Below the pieces are notes generated by a model. It did no database searches. It was not told where the DNA came from and was given only the letters and a program-made list of their open reading frames with translations. Source: Streptomyces parvulus (GTDB lineage: Bacteria > Actinomycetota > Actinomycetes > Streptomycetales > Streptomycetaceae). Taken from it: a stretch of 64,000 nucleotides of DNA. Made by a program: the position numbers and the translations under genes. Shown here piece by piece: positions 7,274 to 14,336 of this stretch (within the stretch, counting starts at the first letter, position 1; each line of letters starts with the position of its first letter). Location of the stretch: positions 404,782-468,781 of the forward strand of contig NZ_BMRX01000006.1 in the NCBI RefSeq assembly GCF_014648855.1, written 5' to 3'.

Positions 7274-7340
7274 GGGCCGACGGTATGCCCGTTCCCAACG
7301 CCAGTCAACGTGGCTGCACAAACACGATGACACCCTTGCG

Positions 7341-7382
7341 CAATCACGACACGATGCGGTACACCTGTGGCTGTCGTGATTG
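7341..7382. promoter_or_regulatory. Inverted repeat between divergent regulator and replication operon
   Basis: CAATCACGACA (7341-7351) and its exact complement TGTCGTGATTG (7372-7382) are separated by 20 bp, in the divergent gap between 7273 and 7418. The spacing of arm centres (31 bp, about three helical turns) fits a dimeric or looping repressor site. The binding protein is likely one of the two neighbouring HTH proteins (inference). Confidence 0.5.
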
Positions 7383-7417
7383 ATCGAAAGCGACACGACA
7401 CGTCTTGAGAGGCGTAG

Positions 7418-7618
7418 ATGAATCTCGCAGAACGCATCGACAAGTACCTGACCACCGAAGAGGTAGCCCGTCGCTACCGCGTGGCAGCGGGCACCGTCCG
7501 CTACTGGCGGCACATCGGCTACCTGCCCGACGGCGTCAAGCGCGGCCGGCGCGTCCTGTACGACCCGGACGTCCTCGACCAGTGGGACGCCGACCAGGCC
7601 GGAGGCGCCGCAGCATGA
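7418..7618 (+). CDS. MerR/Xis-type helix-turn-helix protein
   Basis: 66 residues. LTTEEVARRYRVAAGTVRYWRHIGYLPDG (about 11-39) is a typical HTH_17 winged helix of excisionases and small activators. The ATG at 7418 has GAGAGG upstream. It leads a coupled set with the Prim-Pol and DUF927 genes, so it may activate replication and/or excision. Second Xis-like protein of the element. Confidence 0.75.
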   Translation: MNLAERIDKYLTTEEVARRYRVAAGTVRYWRHIGYLPDGVKRGRRVLYDPDVLDQWDADQAGGAAA

Positions 7619-7926
7619 ACCAGAAAGCAGAAACGCCCCGGGCGGAATCCGGGGCGTTTCGGAAAGACTCCGCGGCGGGCGGTAAGTCCGCTGTCACCGT
7701 ACCGCAGGACTCCGACAACGCGCAGCAGGGCGACGGACTGTTCCCCGCCGACCCGGCGCCGACCATCGCGCGGCCCGTACCCGTCCAGACGTCCGGCCGG
7801 CTGGAGTTCGCCGCCCGCTGCCCCGAGTGCCGCACCTGGCACAGGCACGTCAGCCTCGGCGAGAAAGACGCACCCTGCGGTGCGCACTACCGGCTGGAGT
7901 TCGCCAGCAAGGGGGCCGCCGCGTGA
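7615..7926 (+). CDS. Small protein with CPECxxWHxH motif
   Basis: 103 residues, ATG in an ATGA overlap with the HTH gene, ending in a GTGA overlap with the primase gene. The N-terminal half is low complexity; the C-terminal half carries AARCPECRTWHRHV and a later Cys (DAPCGAHY), possibly a zinc-binding ribbon. The first codons contain a perfect 12-bp hairpin (7630-7660), which is unusual inside a coding region. Function unknown; it may be a primase accessory. Confidence 0.55.
   Translation: MNQKAETPRAESGAFRKDSAAGGKSAVTVPQDSDNAQQGDGLFPADPAPTIARPVPVQTSGRLEFAARCPECRTWHRHVSLGEKDAPCGAHYRLEFASKGAAA
7630..7660 (+). terminator. Terminator- or attenuator-like hairpin at a gene start
   Basis: Perfect 12-bp inverted repeat (7630-7641 and 7649-7660; arm GAAACGCCCCGG) with a 7-nt loop, 12 bp into the 7615 frame. 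No U-tract follows. It could attenuate transcription or translation into the replication genes. Confidence 0.5.
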
Positions 7927-8789
7927 GCAACCACGACAAGGCCCTCGACGCGGCTCTCAACGCCACCGAGTGGGGATACGAGGTCTTCCCGCTGTCGATC
8001 AACAAGACGCCGATCATCCGGTCGCCGCACGACAAGGGGCACCGCTGCCAGGGCATGCACCAGTGCGGCAGCCCGGGGCACGGTGTCGGCGACGCCACCA
8101 GCGATCCCGACCTGGTCCGCTGGCTGTTCGACCAGGCACCGAAGGCGGTCGGCTACGGCATCCGCTGCGGCGCCCGACTCGTCGGCCTCGACCTCGACCG
8201 CAAGGAGAACGTCGACGGGGTCGCCACTCTCAACCGGCTCGCCGGCCGTCACGGGTTCGACGTGCCCCGCACGACGACGGTGTGCACCCCCTCCGGTGGC
8301 TTCCATCTGTGGCTGGCCGTACCGGGCGGGACGATCGTCCCCAACTCGGTTGGCAAAGTCGGCCCCGGCATCGACGTCCGCAGTTCCCGCGGGTACGTCG
8401 TCGGGCCCGGCAGCATCGGCCGGAAGGGTGCCTATGTCCTGCACCCGAAGCTGGGGTTCATCGACCCCGAGCCGATCCCCGAGCAACTGCTCAAGCTGAT
8501 GTTGCCCCCGCCCCCCAAGCACCGCCCCCAGCGTCATTCCTCCCCCATGCCCGGCGCTGGCGGGCGGGCCCTCGACGGGCTCGTGCGGGTCGTCCTCAAC
8601 TCCTCCGAGGGCAACCGGAACGACCGCCTGTTCTGGGCTGCCGCCAAGGCGTGGGAGCACGTGCGAGACGGACATGTCGCGGCCAGCGACGTCGAGGGGC
8701 AGCTCGTGGAAGCGGCTATCCGGGTCGGGTTGGGTGCCGCTGAGGCCATGCGCACCGTCGCTTCCGCAGGGCGGGGGGTGGCCGCGTGA
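7923..8789 (+). CDS. Bifunctional DNA primase/polymerase (Prim-Pol)
   Basis: 288 residues from the coupled GTG at 7923. Archaeo-eukaryotic primase-type N-terminal domain: FPLSINKTPI near residue 20; GIRCGARLVGLDLDRKE (about 78-94) with the metal-binding DxD; SGGFHLWLAV (about 122-131) with the catalytic His; and GIDVRSSRGYVVGPGS. It would make primers and extend them to start element replication. The C-terminal part (about 215-288) is helical and may link to the ATPase encoded next, which overlaps by GTGA. Common pair in actinobacterial integrative elements. Confidence 0.85.
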   Translation: MSNHDKALDAALNATEWGYEVFPLSINKTPIIRSPHDKGHRCQGMHQCGSPGHGVGDATSDPDLVRWLFDQAPKAVGYGIRCGARLVGLDLDRKENVDGVATLNRLAGRHGFDVPRTTTVCTPSGGFHLWLAVPGGTIVPNSVGKVGPGIDVRSSRGYVVGPGSIGRKGAYVLHPKLGFIDPEPIPEQLLKLMLPPPPKHRPQRHSSPMPGAGGRALDGLVRVVLNSSEGNRNDRLFWAAAKAWEHVRDGHVAASDVEGQLVEAAIRVGLGAAEAMRTVASAGRGVAA

Positions 8790-10492
8790 GCGACGAGACG
8801 ACCGAGCAGGCGACGGAGGAATGGGCGGATCACCGCCTGGTCCCCGAGGGCGTGCGCATGCCTGCCGGCTACAGCATCAGCTACAGCGGGGTGTGGGTCG
8901 AGAAGCAGTTCGGCAAGGAGATCGTCAACGTCCGGGTTGCGTGGGCGCCCCTGGTCATTAAGGCCGTGTACGTCGACCCCGCTGGCGACCAGGCCGTTGA
9001 ACTGGCGTGGGTCGACCGCGGGCAGGTCGTCACCAGGACCGTGCAGCGCTCCATCGTTCGACGGGGCCGCATCCTCGTTGCCACCCTCGGAGACGCCGGC
9101 CTGCCCGTTATTGAGGCTGACGCCAAGCTGGCCGAGCGATACCTCGCCGCGTTCGAGTCCATCAACCAGGGCAAGATCCCCCGCGTCCACCTGGCCCGCC
9201 AACTGGGCTGGCAGAAGGACGGCACGTTCGTCACTGCGCAGGACACCCCGCACCGCGTCGAGGTCAAGTTCGACGAGCAGAAGCCAGCACTCGCAGCGCA
9301 CGCACCGGCAGGGACGTTCGCAGGCTGGCAGGCATCTGTGAAACCGATGGAGGCGTACCCGGCCGCACAGATGGCGCTGTACGCCTCCCTGGCGGCACCG
9401 CTGCTGGAACTAGTCGGCGTCAACTCCTTCACCGTCGACATTTCCGGGCGGTCGACGCGAGGGAAGACTACGGCGGCCGGCGCCGGGATGAGCGTCTGGG
9501 CAGACCCCAGCGAGAAGGCGGACGGCATGTACTCGTGGCGCACCACGATGCTGGCCGCGGAGAAGCGTCTGAACCTGGTCAACGGGCTGCCGGTCGTGTT
9601 CGACGAGACCAAGCTTGTGCGTGACCCGGAAATGGTGCACGCGCTGCTGTACTCCATCCCGAAGAACCACGGGCAAGCCCGCGGCGGTGGCTGGCCGTCC
9701 GGGCTTCCGTGGCGAACCGTGATGATCTCGACCGGGGAACAGTCCGTCCTCACCTTCACGACTGACCAGGGCGCCGGGGCCCGCGTCCTCACCGTGAAGG
9801 AAGCGCCGTTTGGCACGGACGGACCGGAGTCGGCCACCGCGGCCATCGACGTCCGGGACGGCTGTGCGGAGCACTACGGCACGGCCGGCCCCCGGTTCGT
9901 CGAGAAGCTGCTCGAGGAGACCGCCGGAGACGGGAAACGCCGCCTGGTCGCCCGTCACAAGGAACTGACGGAGGCTCACCGGTACGACAGCGACATGTCG
10001 GCCCGGCGCGCACCCCTGGTGGCCGTTCTCGCCCTCGCTGCGGAGGCCGGCCACGAATGGGGCATCGTCCCCTTCCCGGCGCCGCCTATGTCCGTCTGGG
10101 AGCGGCTGTTCGCCGTGGGAGACCAGACCGACAACCGGGGCGAGATGGCGCTGGACGTCGTCCGCGAGTACGTCGCTTCCAACCGGCGTTCCCTGTGGGC
10201 GCCAGGGACCAGCAACGACCCCCCGTTCTCCGGATGGATCGGGAGGGAACTCGAAGTCGACAACGAGCCCACGGTCGGTCTCCTTGCGCAGAAACTGAAG
10301 GAGGCACTGAGCCGCGCCGGGTACGAACTGGAGTCGGTCATCCCCAGCTGGCGGGAGGCGGCCGTGCTGGTCGAGAACGCTTCGTACCGACCGCCCTATC
10401 TCGCCAAGAAGAAGATGAACGGCGGTCAGGTCCGTCTCTACATCTTCAAGCCCGAGGTGTTCGCCGCCCCGGACGACGAGGACGGAGAGTGA
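8786..10492 (+). CDS. DUF927-family replicative ATPase/helicase
   Basis: 568 residues from a coupled GTG. The ATPase core has a DUF927-style P-loop, SGRSTRGKTT (220-229), and a Walker B, LPVVFDET, around D273-E274. The N-terminal region (about 1-190) is a beta-rich DUF927 fold and the C-terminus (about 480-560) is a winged-helix-like region (AQKLKEALSRAGYELES). Encoded with Prim-Pol, it most likely unwinds DNA for element replication. The repeat cluster just downstream may be its loading site. Confidence 0.8.
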   Translation: MSDETTEQATEEWADHRLVPEGVRMPAGYSISYSGVWVEKQFGKEIVNVRVAWAPLVIKAVYVDPAGDQAVELAWVDRGQVVTRTVQRSIVRRGRILVATLGDAGLPVIEADAKLAERYLAAFESINQGKIPRVHLARQLGWQKDGTFVTAQDTPHRVEVKFDEQKPALAAHAPAGTFAGWQASVKPMEAYPAAQMALYASLAAPLLELVGVNSFTVDISGRSTRGKTTAAGAGMSVWADPSEKADGMYSWRTTMLAAEKRLNLVNGLPVVFDETKLVRDPEMVHALLYSIPKNHGQARGGGWPSGLPWRTVMISTGEQSVLTFTTDQGAGARVLTVKEAPFGTDGPESATAAIDVRDGCAEHYGTAGPRFVEKLLEETAGDGKRRLVARHKELTEAHRYDSDMSARRAPLVAVLALAAEAGHEWGIVPFPAPPMSVWERLFAVGDQTDNRGEMALDVVREYVASNRRSLWAPGTSNDPPFSGWIGRELEVDNEPTVGLLAQKLKEALSRAGYELESVIPSWREAAVLVENASYRPPYLAKKKMNGGQVRLYIFKPEVFAAPDDEDGE

Positions 10493-10493
10493 C

Positions 10494-10781
10494 ATGAGCC
10501 CTCGACGTCGGAGAAAGACCCTCCCTCTCCCCACCCAAAGTGCGTACCCCCTCTCACAGTGGGAATCGCCGCAGCTCAACGGCTATTCGGAAGGGGTACG
10601 CAGCCCTGCGTACCCCCCGGGGTCGAGGTCAGGGGGTACGCGGCCCTGCGTACCCCCACTAGCCCGAGCATCCCCGCAGGTCAAAGGGCGTGAAGGACCC
10701 CCCGAAGTAGGGGGTACGCACTTGGTCCGCCAAGAGAGCCCGAATATCTGCGGCATCACCCGAACTCGATACGCCCAGTAA
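10494..10781 (+). CDS. Possible 95-residue protein overlapping the iteron cluster
   Basis: The ATG at 10494 follows the DUF927 stop by one base. The product is rich in Pro, Ser and Arg, with repeated short motifs caused by the DNA repeats within it. Coupling to the upstream gene favours translation, but composition and the iterons argue that the region is kept for its DNA sequence. May not be a true gene. Confidence 0.3.
   Translation: MSPRRRRKTLPLPTQSAYPLSQWESPQLNGYSEGVRSPAYPPGSRSGGTRPCVPPLARASPQVKGREGPPEVGGTHLVRQESPNICGITRTRYAQ
10541..10720. repeat. GTACGC iteron cluster: candidate replication origin
   Basis: Six copies of GGGGTACGC(A/G) or its complement: 10541-10550 (-), 10593-10602 (+), 10607-10616 (-), 10632-10642 (+), 10647-10657 (-) and 10710-10720 (+). 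The middle four form two hairpins with 4-nt loops (GCCC) whose starts are 39-40 bp apart. The position directly after the Prim-Pol/DUF927 genes suggests an origin or helicase-loading site. No AT-rich unwinding element is obvious. Confidence 0.55.
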
Positions 10782-10791
10782 GGAACCGCTC

Positions 10792-11091
10792 ATGACCCAG
10801 GCACCCGACCCCATCTCGCAGAACACGGGGCTGACCCTCGTTGTGGTCGACCGCGCCATCAGCTGGCACGGCGACCTCGGCTCGTACAACGAGGTCCAGG
10901 AAATCCTCGCCAGCCGCGACCTTGAGCAGCTGCGCGAACTCGCTCTCACCGCCATCTGGCAGCTCGGCACCACCCTCCACAGCCACGCCCCGGACACCGT
11001 CGCGACGGTCCCCTACCCGGACACGTTCGCCCCCGTCGGACACCTGTCTGTCGCTGTCTCGACCAAGCGCGCCACCCCGGAAGGAATCTGA
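10792..11091 (+). CDS. 99-residue protein of unknown function
   Basis: ATG at 10792 with AAGGAA upstream. The product has a helical central region (YNEVQEILASRDLEQLRELALTAIWQLGTTL) and beta-like ends. The downstream gene begins two bases after its stop, so it heads a three-gene operon with the two coiled-coil proteins. Not recognised. Confidence 0.6.
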   Translation: MTQAPDPISQNTGLTLVVVDRAISWHGDLGSYNEVQEILASRDLEQLRELALTAIWQLGTTLHSHAPDTVATVPYPDTFAPVGHLSVAVSTKRATPEGI

Positions 11092-11093
11092 CC

Positions 11094-11702
11094 ATGACCC
11101 CCGAGCAGATCCGCGAGCAGTACAACCGGAAGATCGAGAAGATCCGCGGCCGTGAAGACCTCACCCCGCAGGCCAAGCAGGTCGCCATGGCCCGCGCCCA
11201 CCAGACCGCCGCCGAGCAGATCGCGGCCGTCCGCGAAGCCGACCAGCGGCAGTACGAGCAGCGCCGGCAGACCCTGGAGAAGCGGCTGTTCGGCAACCGG
11301 GAACTGTCCGGCACCGACGCCCTGTCCGCCCGGGACGCCCGCGAACGCGCCGCCCAGTACACGCACCCCGACGAAGCCCTCAAGGCCTACCAGCGGGCCC
11401 AGCGCGACGGCGACAAGGACATGATGCGGGCCCTCGGCTCCATGGCCGCAGACCAGGCCGCCCTGCCCGTCCTCGGCCAAGCCTGGTACGGGCTCGTCGA
11501 AGCGCACGCCGCAGCCACCCCCGGCTACGCCGGCAACCTCGAAGAACTCCGCGGCCTCCACAACCCGGACGACTTCCGCGCCACTACCTACGTGACCCCG
11601 GACGTGCCCTCCGAACTCGGCCGGATGAGCCCCCAGCAGGTGGCCAGCCTCGCCGACAGTCCCATGACCGTGTACGGCAACGACGCACCGGAGGCGGCAT
11701 GA
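11094..11702 (+). CDS. Coiled-coil protein of unknown function
   Basis: 202 residues. The N-terminal ~85 residues are a charged amphipathic helix (EQIREQYNRKIEKIRGRE, then a QYEQRRQTLEKRLF segment) likely to form a coiled coil. The central part (about 95-160) is Ala-rich helical and the C-terminus Pro-rich. Such proteins occur in phage structural modules and mobile elements alike; no family can be named. Overlaps the next gene by ATGA. Confidence 0.6.
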   Translation: MTPEQIREQYNRKIEKIRGREDLTPQAKQVAMARAHQTAAEQIAAVREADQRQYEQRRQTLEKRLFGNRELSGTDALSARDARERAAQYTHPDEALKAYQRAQRDGDKDMMRALGSMAADQAALPVLGQAWYGLVEAHAAATPGYAGNLEELRGLHNPDDFRATTYVTPDVPSELGRMSPQQVASLADSPMTVYGNDAPEAA

Positions 11703-12550
11703 CCACGCCCATCGACTTCGGGCACGACACCGCCCGCGCGCAGGCCGCCGTGAAGGTAGCCGAACGGCGGAAGCTGCCCGTGCCGCAGGCCATCTACGAC
11801 ACCGCCGGCATGTGGCAGGTCGTCATGGACGCCGCGCACGCCCGAGTCCCCGACAAGCCCGGCCGCGACGACGTGCCCGCCACCGCCGAGGAGCTGGCCG
11901 CGCTCATCGAGGAGCGGGCACACCAGCACCGCATCGCCGCCGCCCTGCGCTACGTGTCCGCCGACTTCAAGGAACCCATCTCCAGCCGCTACAACCAGCT
12001 CGTCCGCGAGCACGTGCCCGGCTGGATCGCAGGACTCCAGACCGACTTCCTCGCCCTCACCAAGAAGCTGACCGCGCAGGAGAAGAAGCTGCCCGCCAAC
12101 CTCGACCGGGAACGGCTCGACTGGCGTGACCCCAAGGTGACCGGGCCGTGGGAGATGGCCGAGTCCGCAGCCATCGCACTCGACCAGCTCGTAGCCGACA
12201 GGCAGATCATGGCGCGAGCAGCGAACCAGGATCTCGGACGCGACGCAGACCTGTGGGCCGTCGCCAAGCTGGCCAAGGAACCCGACAACGACGCGGTGTT
12301 CGGGCACCAGCTGCGCGACCACGTCGGCCCCGCGATCCGAGAGGTGAAGGAGCTGAGGCATCAGCCAGTGTCACGCTGGCTGTACCTCGCACGCTCACCT
12401 CACCTCGAGCTGTCGCTTGCCGCACCACGAGAGGTCAAGCAGCGACAGCAGGTCATGGACCGATGGCACGACGCGGTCCAGATCGTCATGGGATCAGGAC
12501 TGTCACACCAGCAGGCCAAGCAGGCTGTCACAACGGCATTGCAAGGCTGA
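11699..12550 (+). CDS. Helical protein of unknown function
   Basis: 283 residues from a coupled ATG (ATGA overlap). Long helical stretches (ATAEELAALIEERAHQHRIA; LTKKLTAQEKKLPANL) and a C-terminal EVKQRQQVMDRWHDAVQ segment, with no catalytic motif visible. It probably acts with the 11094 product. From about 12340 the sequence is less GC-rich at third codon positions (e.g. CATCAGCCAGTGTCACGC) than the preceding part. Confidence 0.6.
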   Translation: MTTPIDFGHDTARAQAAVKVAERRKLPVPQAIYDTAGMWQVVMDAAHARVPDKPGRDDVPATAEELAALIEERAHQHRIAAALRYVSADFKEPISSRYNQLVREHVPGWIAGLQTDFLALTKKLTAQEKKLPANLDRERLDWRDPKVTGPWEMAESAAIALDQLVADRQIMARAANQDLGRDADLWAVAKLAKEPDNDAVFGHQLRDHVGPAIREVKELRHQPVSRWLYLARSPHLELSLAAPREVKQRQQVMDRWHDAVQIVMGSGLSHQQAKQAVTTALQG

Positions 12551-12839
12551 TCCATGAACGTCGACGTCAACGGCATCACGAAGCGCTCCGAAGACGCTTA
12601 CGCGAACCGATGGCGAGCGAGCAGCCCATTCCTCCAGGGGCGGCTGCAAGCGACTCGCCAGCGTCGACCCGCGGTCCGGCCGGCCCGACTCGTAGCCGCC
12701 AGCCGGCCGGACCGCACCCAAACTCGGACAGAAAGGGAGGGAACGGGCCCCCGCCCCCGTGATCTTCACGGATCGGGACCGTATACCTGCTGCCTGTCGC
12801 TGCACCGCAGAAACGTTGGATTTACCAGGGAGGCCAGCC
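12551..12839. other. Gap before the terminase-like gene
   Basis: 289 bases with no supported gene. An ATG frame from 12554 (97 residues) lacks a ribosome binding site and has an Arg/Pro/Thr-rich shadow-like composition. GTATAC at 12781-12786 and AAAGGGAGG near 12731 are visible, so a promoter for the terminase-like operon may lie here, but none can be assigned firmly. Confidence 0.4.
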
Positions 12840-13268
12840 GTGGCTGACGACGAGAACACCCCTCCACGGGCCCCTGACGGGCTCGGGGAGAGGGGTCTGA
12901 GGCTCTGGACGGACACGCTCGCAGAGCTGGATATGGACCCGGACGAGCTGGTTTTGCTGGAGGAAGCGTGCCGTCTGGCTGACGAGTTGGACGAGATGGG
13001 CACGTTGCTGGCCGGCTCGTCGATGCTGTCGGTCGGGTCGCGTGGCCAGCAGGTGGCGAATCCGCTGATCCGGGAGATCCGCGGTCACCGGCTGGCGCTG
13101 TCGCGGGTGCTGCGGCAGCTGGGGGCGACGAGGCCGGGTGAGGATGAGGAGGAGCGGCTGACGCCTTCGCAGCGGGGCCGTAAGGCGGCGATGGCCCGTC
13201 ATCACGGGGCGCGGTCGCTGGCGCCGGTCCGTCCGATGTGGCCGCCGCGGGAAGGGGATGCGTCGTGA
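12840..13268 (+). CDS. P27-like phage terminase small subunit
   Basis: 142 residues from the GTG at 12840, chosen for AGGGAGG upstream. The pattern GLGERGLRLWTDTLAELDM, then ELVLLEEACRLADELDEMG, a Gly/Ser-rich loop (SVGSRGQQVAN), then PLIREIRGHRLALSRVLRQLG and a basic tail (SQRGRKAAMARH) is that of P27-type terminase small subunits in actinophages (recognised by pattern, not searched). In a phage it selects DNA for packaging. Here there is no large subunit, portal or capsid gene, the situation in phage satellites that redirect a helper's packaging. It could also be a remnant with another DNA-binding role. Confidence 0.6.
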   Translation: MADDENTPPRAPDGLGERGLRLWTDTLAELDMDPDELVLLEEACRLADELDEMGTLLAGSSMLSVGSRGQQVANPLIREIRGHRLALSRVLRQLGATRPGEDEEERLTPSQRGRKAAMARHHGARSLAPVRPMWPPREGDAS

Positions 13269-13558
13269 GCCGCCCGCGCCGCCGTTCTGCGCCGGCCGAG
13301 ATGCCGCCGCACGTCTCGGAGATGCAGCCCGACCGGTACCGGCAGCTGGCGGAAGAACACCTCGAGGCCCGGCCGGATGACACGCACGGGGCGGCCATGG
13401 CCGTCTGGCAGGCGTATCTGGCGGAGCGCCGGGACTGGATGCGGGACCACCAGGTACGCCGGTACGTCGACGGCCGGGACACTCTGGGGACACCGCGGCC
13501 CCCGTTCGCTTGGGTGCGGTTGACGTTCGGCACCCCGGCGCCGAGGTGGCCGTCGTGA
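13265..13558 (+). CDS. Basic protein, paralogue 1 (MSRxRRxSxAEMP family)
   Basis: 97 residues from a coupled GTG (GTGA overlap with the terminase-like gene). It starts MSRPRRRSAPAEMPPHV, followed by charged helices (QLAEEHLEARPDD; AYLAERRDWMRDHQ). The N-terminus closely matches the next gene (MSRRRRPSAAEMPECL). Coupling to the terminase-like gene suggests a shared function, perhaps DNA binding. Not recognised. Confidence 0.6.
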   Translation: MSRPRRRSAPAEMPPHVSEMQPDRYRQLAEEHLEARPDDTHGAAMAVWQAYLAERRDWMRDHQVRRYVDGRDTLGTPRPPFAWVRLTFGTPAPRWPS

Positions 13559-13905
13559 GCCGCCGCCGACGCCCGTCTGCCGCTGAGATGCCGGAGTGTC
13601 TGACCCGTTTCGACTGGCGGGAGTGGAGGCCGCCGGCCGTGCCGGATGACCCGTTCCCGCACTACGCGGAATGGATCATGGGTTACCGGGATTTCTCGGA
13701 TGCTCGGGATGCGTGGCTGGCTGGTGAGCCGGTGCTGCTGCCGCCGGAGCGGCCGTTGCCGGACCCGATCCCGTACACGGGGCAGGAGTGGGCACGGAGG
13801 GGCCGGCCGACGTCGGAGCAGCCTGCCCGCAACGAACGCCGTGAAGAACCGCAGGCCAAGTTCATCGCCACCTACTACAAGCGGGGACGGCCCCGCCGCT
13901 CCTAG
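13555..13905 (+). CDS. Basic protein, paralogue 2 (MSRxRRxSxAEMP family)
   Basis: 116 residues, coupled GTG. After the shared basic N-terminus it has a Trp/Pro-rich segment (FDWREWRPPAVPDDPFPHY) and an acidic-to-basic C-terminus ending KRGRPRRS. Last gene of the terminase-like operon; its stop overlaps by two bases the stop of the convergent gene at 13902. Function unknown. Confidence 0.6.
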   Translation: MSRRRRPSAAEMPECLTRFDWREWRPPAVPDDPFPHYAEWIMGYRDFSDARDAWLAGEPVLLPPERPLPDPIPYTGQEWARRGRPTSEQPARNERREEPQAKFIATYYKRGRPRRS

Positions 13906-14279
13906 ATCCTCGAGTTGACGTCTCCGAGACGCTGCTCGAGGACCGTCCCGACGGGGAACTCGTCGGCCAGCTCGAGGACGTCCTCGATGATGCCGGGGAT
14001 CTCGTCGTCGCTGACGAGCTTGGAGCGCTGGAGGGCGGAGCGGATCGCTTCTGCTGCGTCCTCCGGGGTGAAGTCGAGGTCCGACACCAGCGCCGTGGTG
14101 GTGGCCTTGCCGCTGTTGAGTCCGACGAAGGAACGGCCGCAGCCGCATCCCCCGTCCGGGTCGAGCCGGTCGGTCTCGCACACGAACGGGGTGACCATGA
14201 CGAGTTCACCCTCGACGCAGAACGTGAAGTCGTTGTCCCGATCGCCCTGCGCGCGGCTGGTGGCCGTAAGTAGCTTCAT
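13902..14279 (-). CDS. Conserved actinobacterial protein with GCGCGRSF motif
   Basis: 125 residues from the ATG at 14279. It contains CVEGELVMVTPFVCE, DGGCGCGRSFVGLNSGKATTT (about 42-62) and a helical C-terminus. Four Cys in the central part could bind zinc. Similar proteins occur in Streptomyces chromosomes and mobile elements (from memory), with no known role. Divergent from the integrase with only 57 bp between starts, so it may be co-regulated with, or influence, integration. Confidence 0.6.
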   Translation of the reverse strand: MKLLTATSRAQGDRDNDFTFCVEGELVMVTPFVCETDRLDPDGGCGCGRSFVGLNSGKATTTALVSDLDFTPEDAAEAIRSALQRSKLVSDDEIPGIIEDVLELADEFPVGTVLEQRLGDVNSRI

Positions 14280-14303
14280 AGCAGCATTTTGACTGGTGGG
14301 TCG

Positions 14304-14316
14304 GACACCGGGTGTC
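14304..14316. promoter_or_regulatory. Palindrome in the integrase promoter region
   Basis: GACACC-G-GGTGTC lies 21 bp upstream of the integrase ATG, in the short divergent gap. GGTGGGTC just before it (14296-14303) also occurs in the translocase palindrome (4473-4480). Possible operator; binding protein unknown. Confidence 0.35.
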
Positions 14317-14336
14317 GACTCCGCGGAAGGACGCCG

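Noticed and set aside
6665..7330. Plus-strand frame opposite the HTH regulator at 6707-7273
   Set aside because: The minus-strand product has a clear C-terminal HTH; the plus-strand one has no recognisable feature.
7827..7922. Upstream extension of the primase reading frame
   Set aside because: The extra N-terminus is Arg-rich shadow sequence of the preceding gene; the GTG at 7923 in a GTGA overlap is consistent with the coupling style of the element.
10541..10720. CRISPR array
   Set aside because: The repeats are only 10-11 bp, alternate in orientation and have irregular spacing; no cas genes are near. Iterons fit better.
12554..12847. 97-residue frame between the coiled-coil gene and the terminase-like gene
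   Set aside because: No ribosome binding site, shadow-like Arg/Pro-rich composition, and it overlaps the better supported GTG start at 12840.
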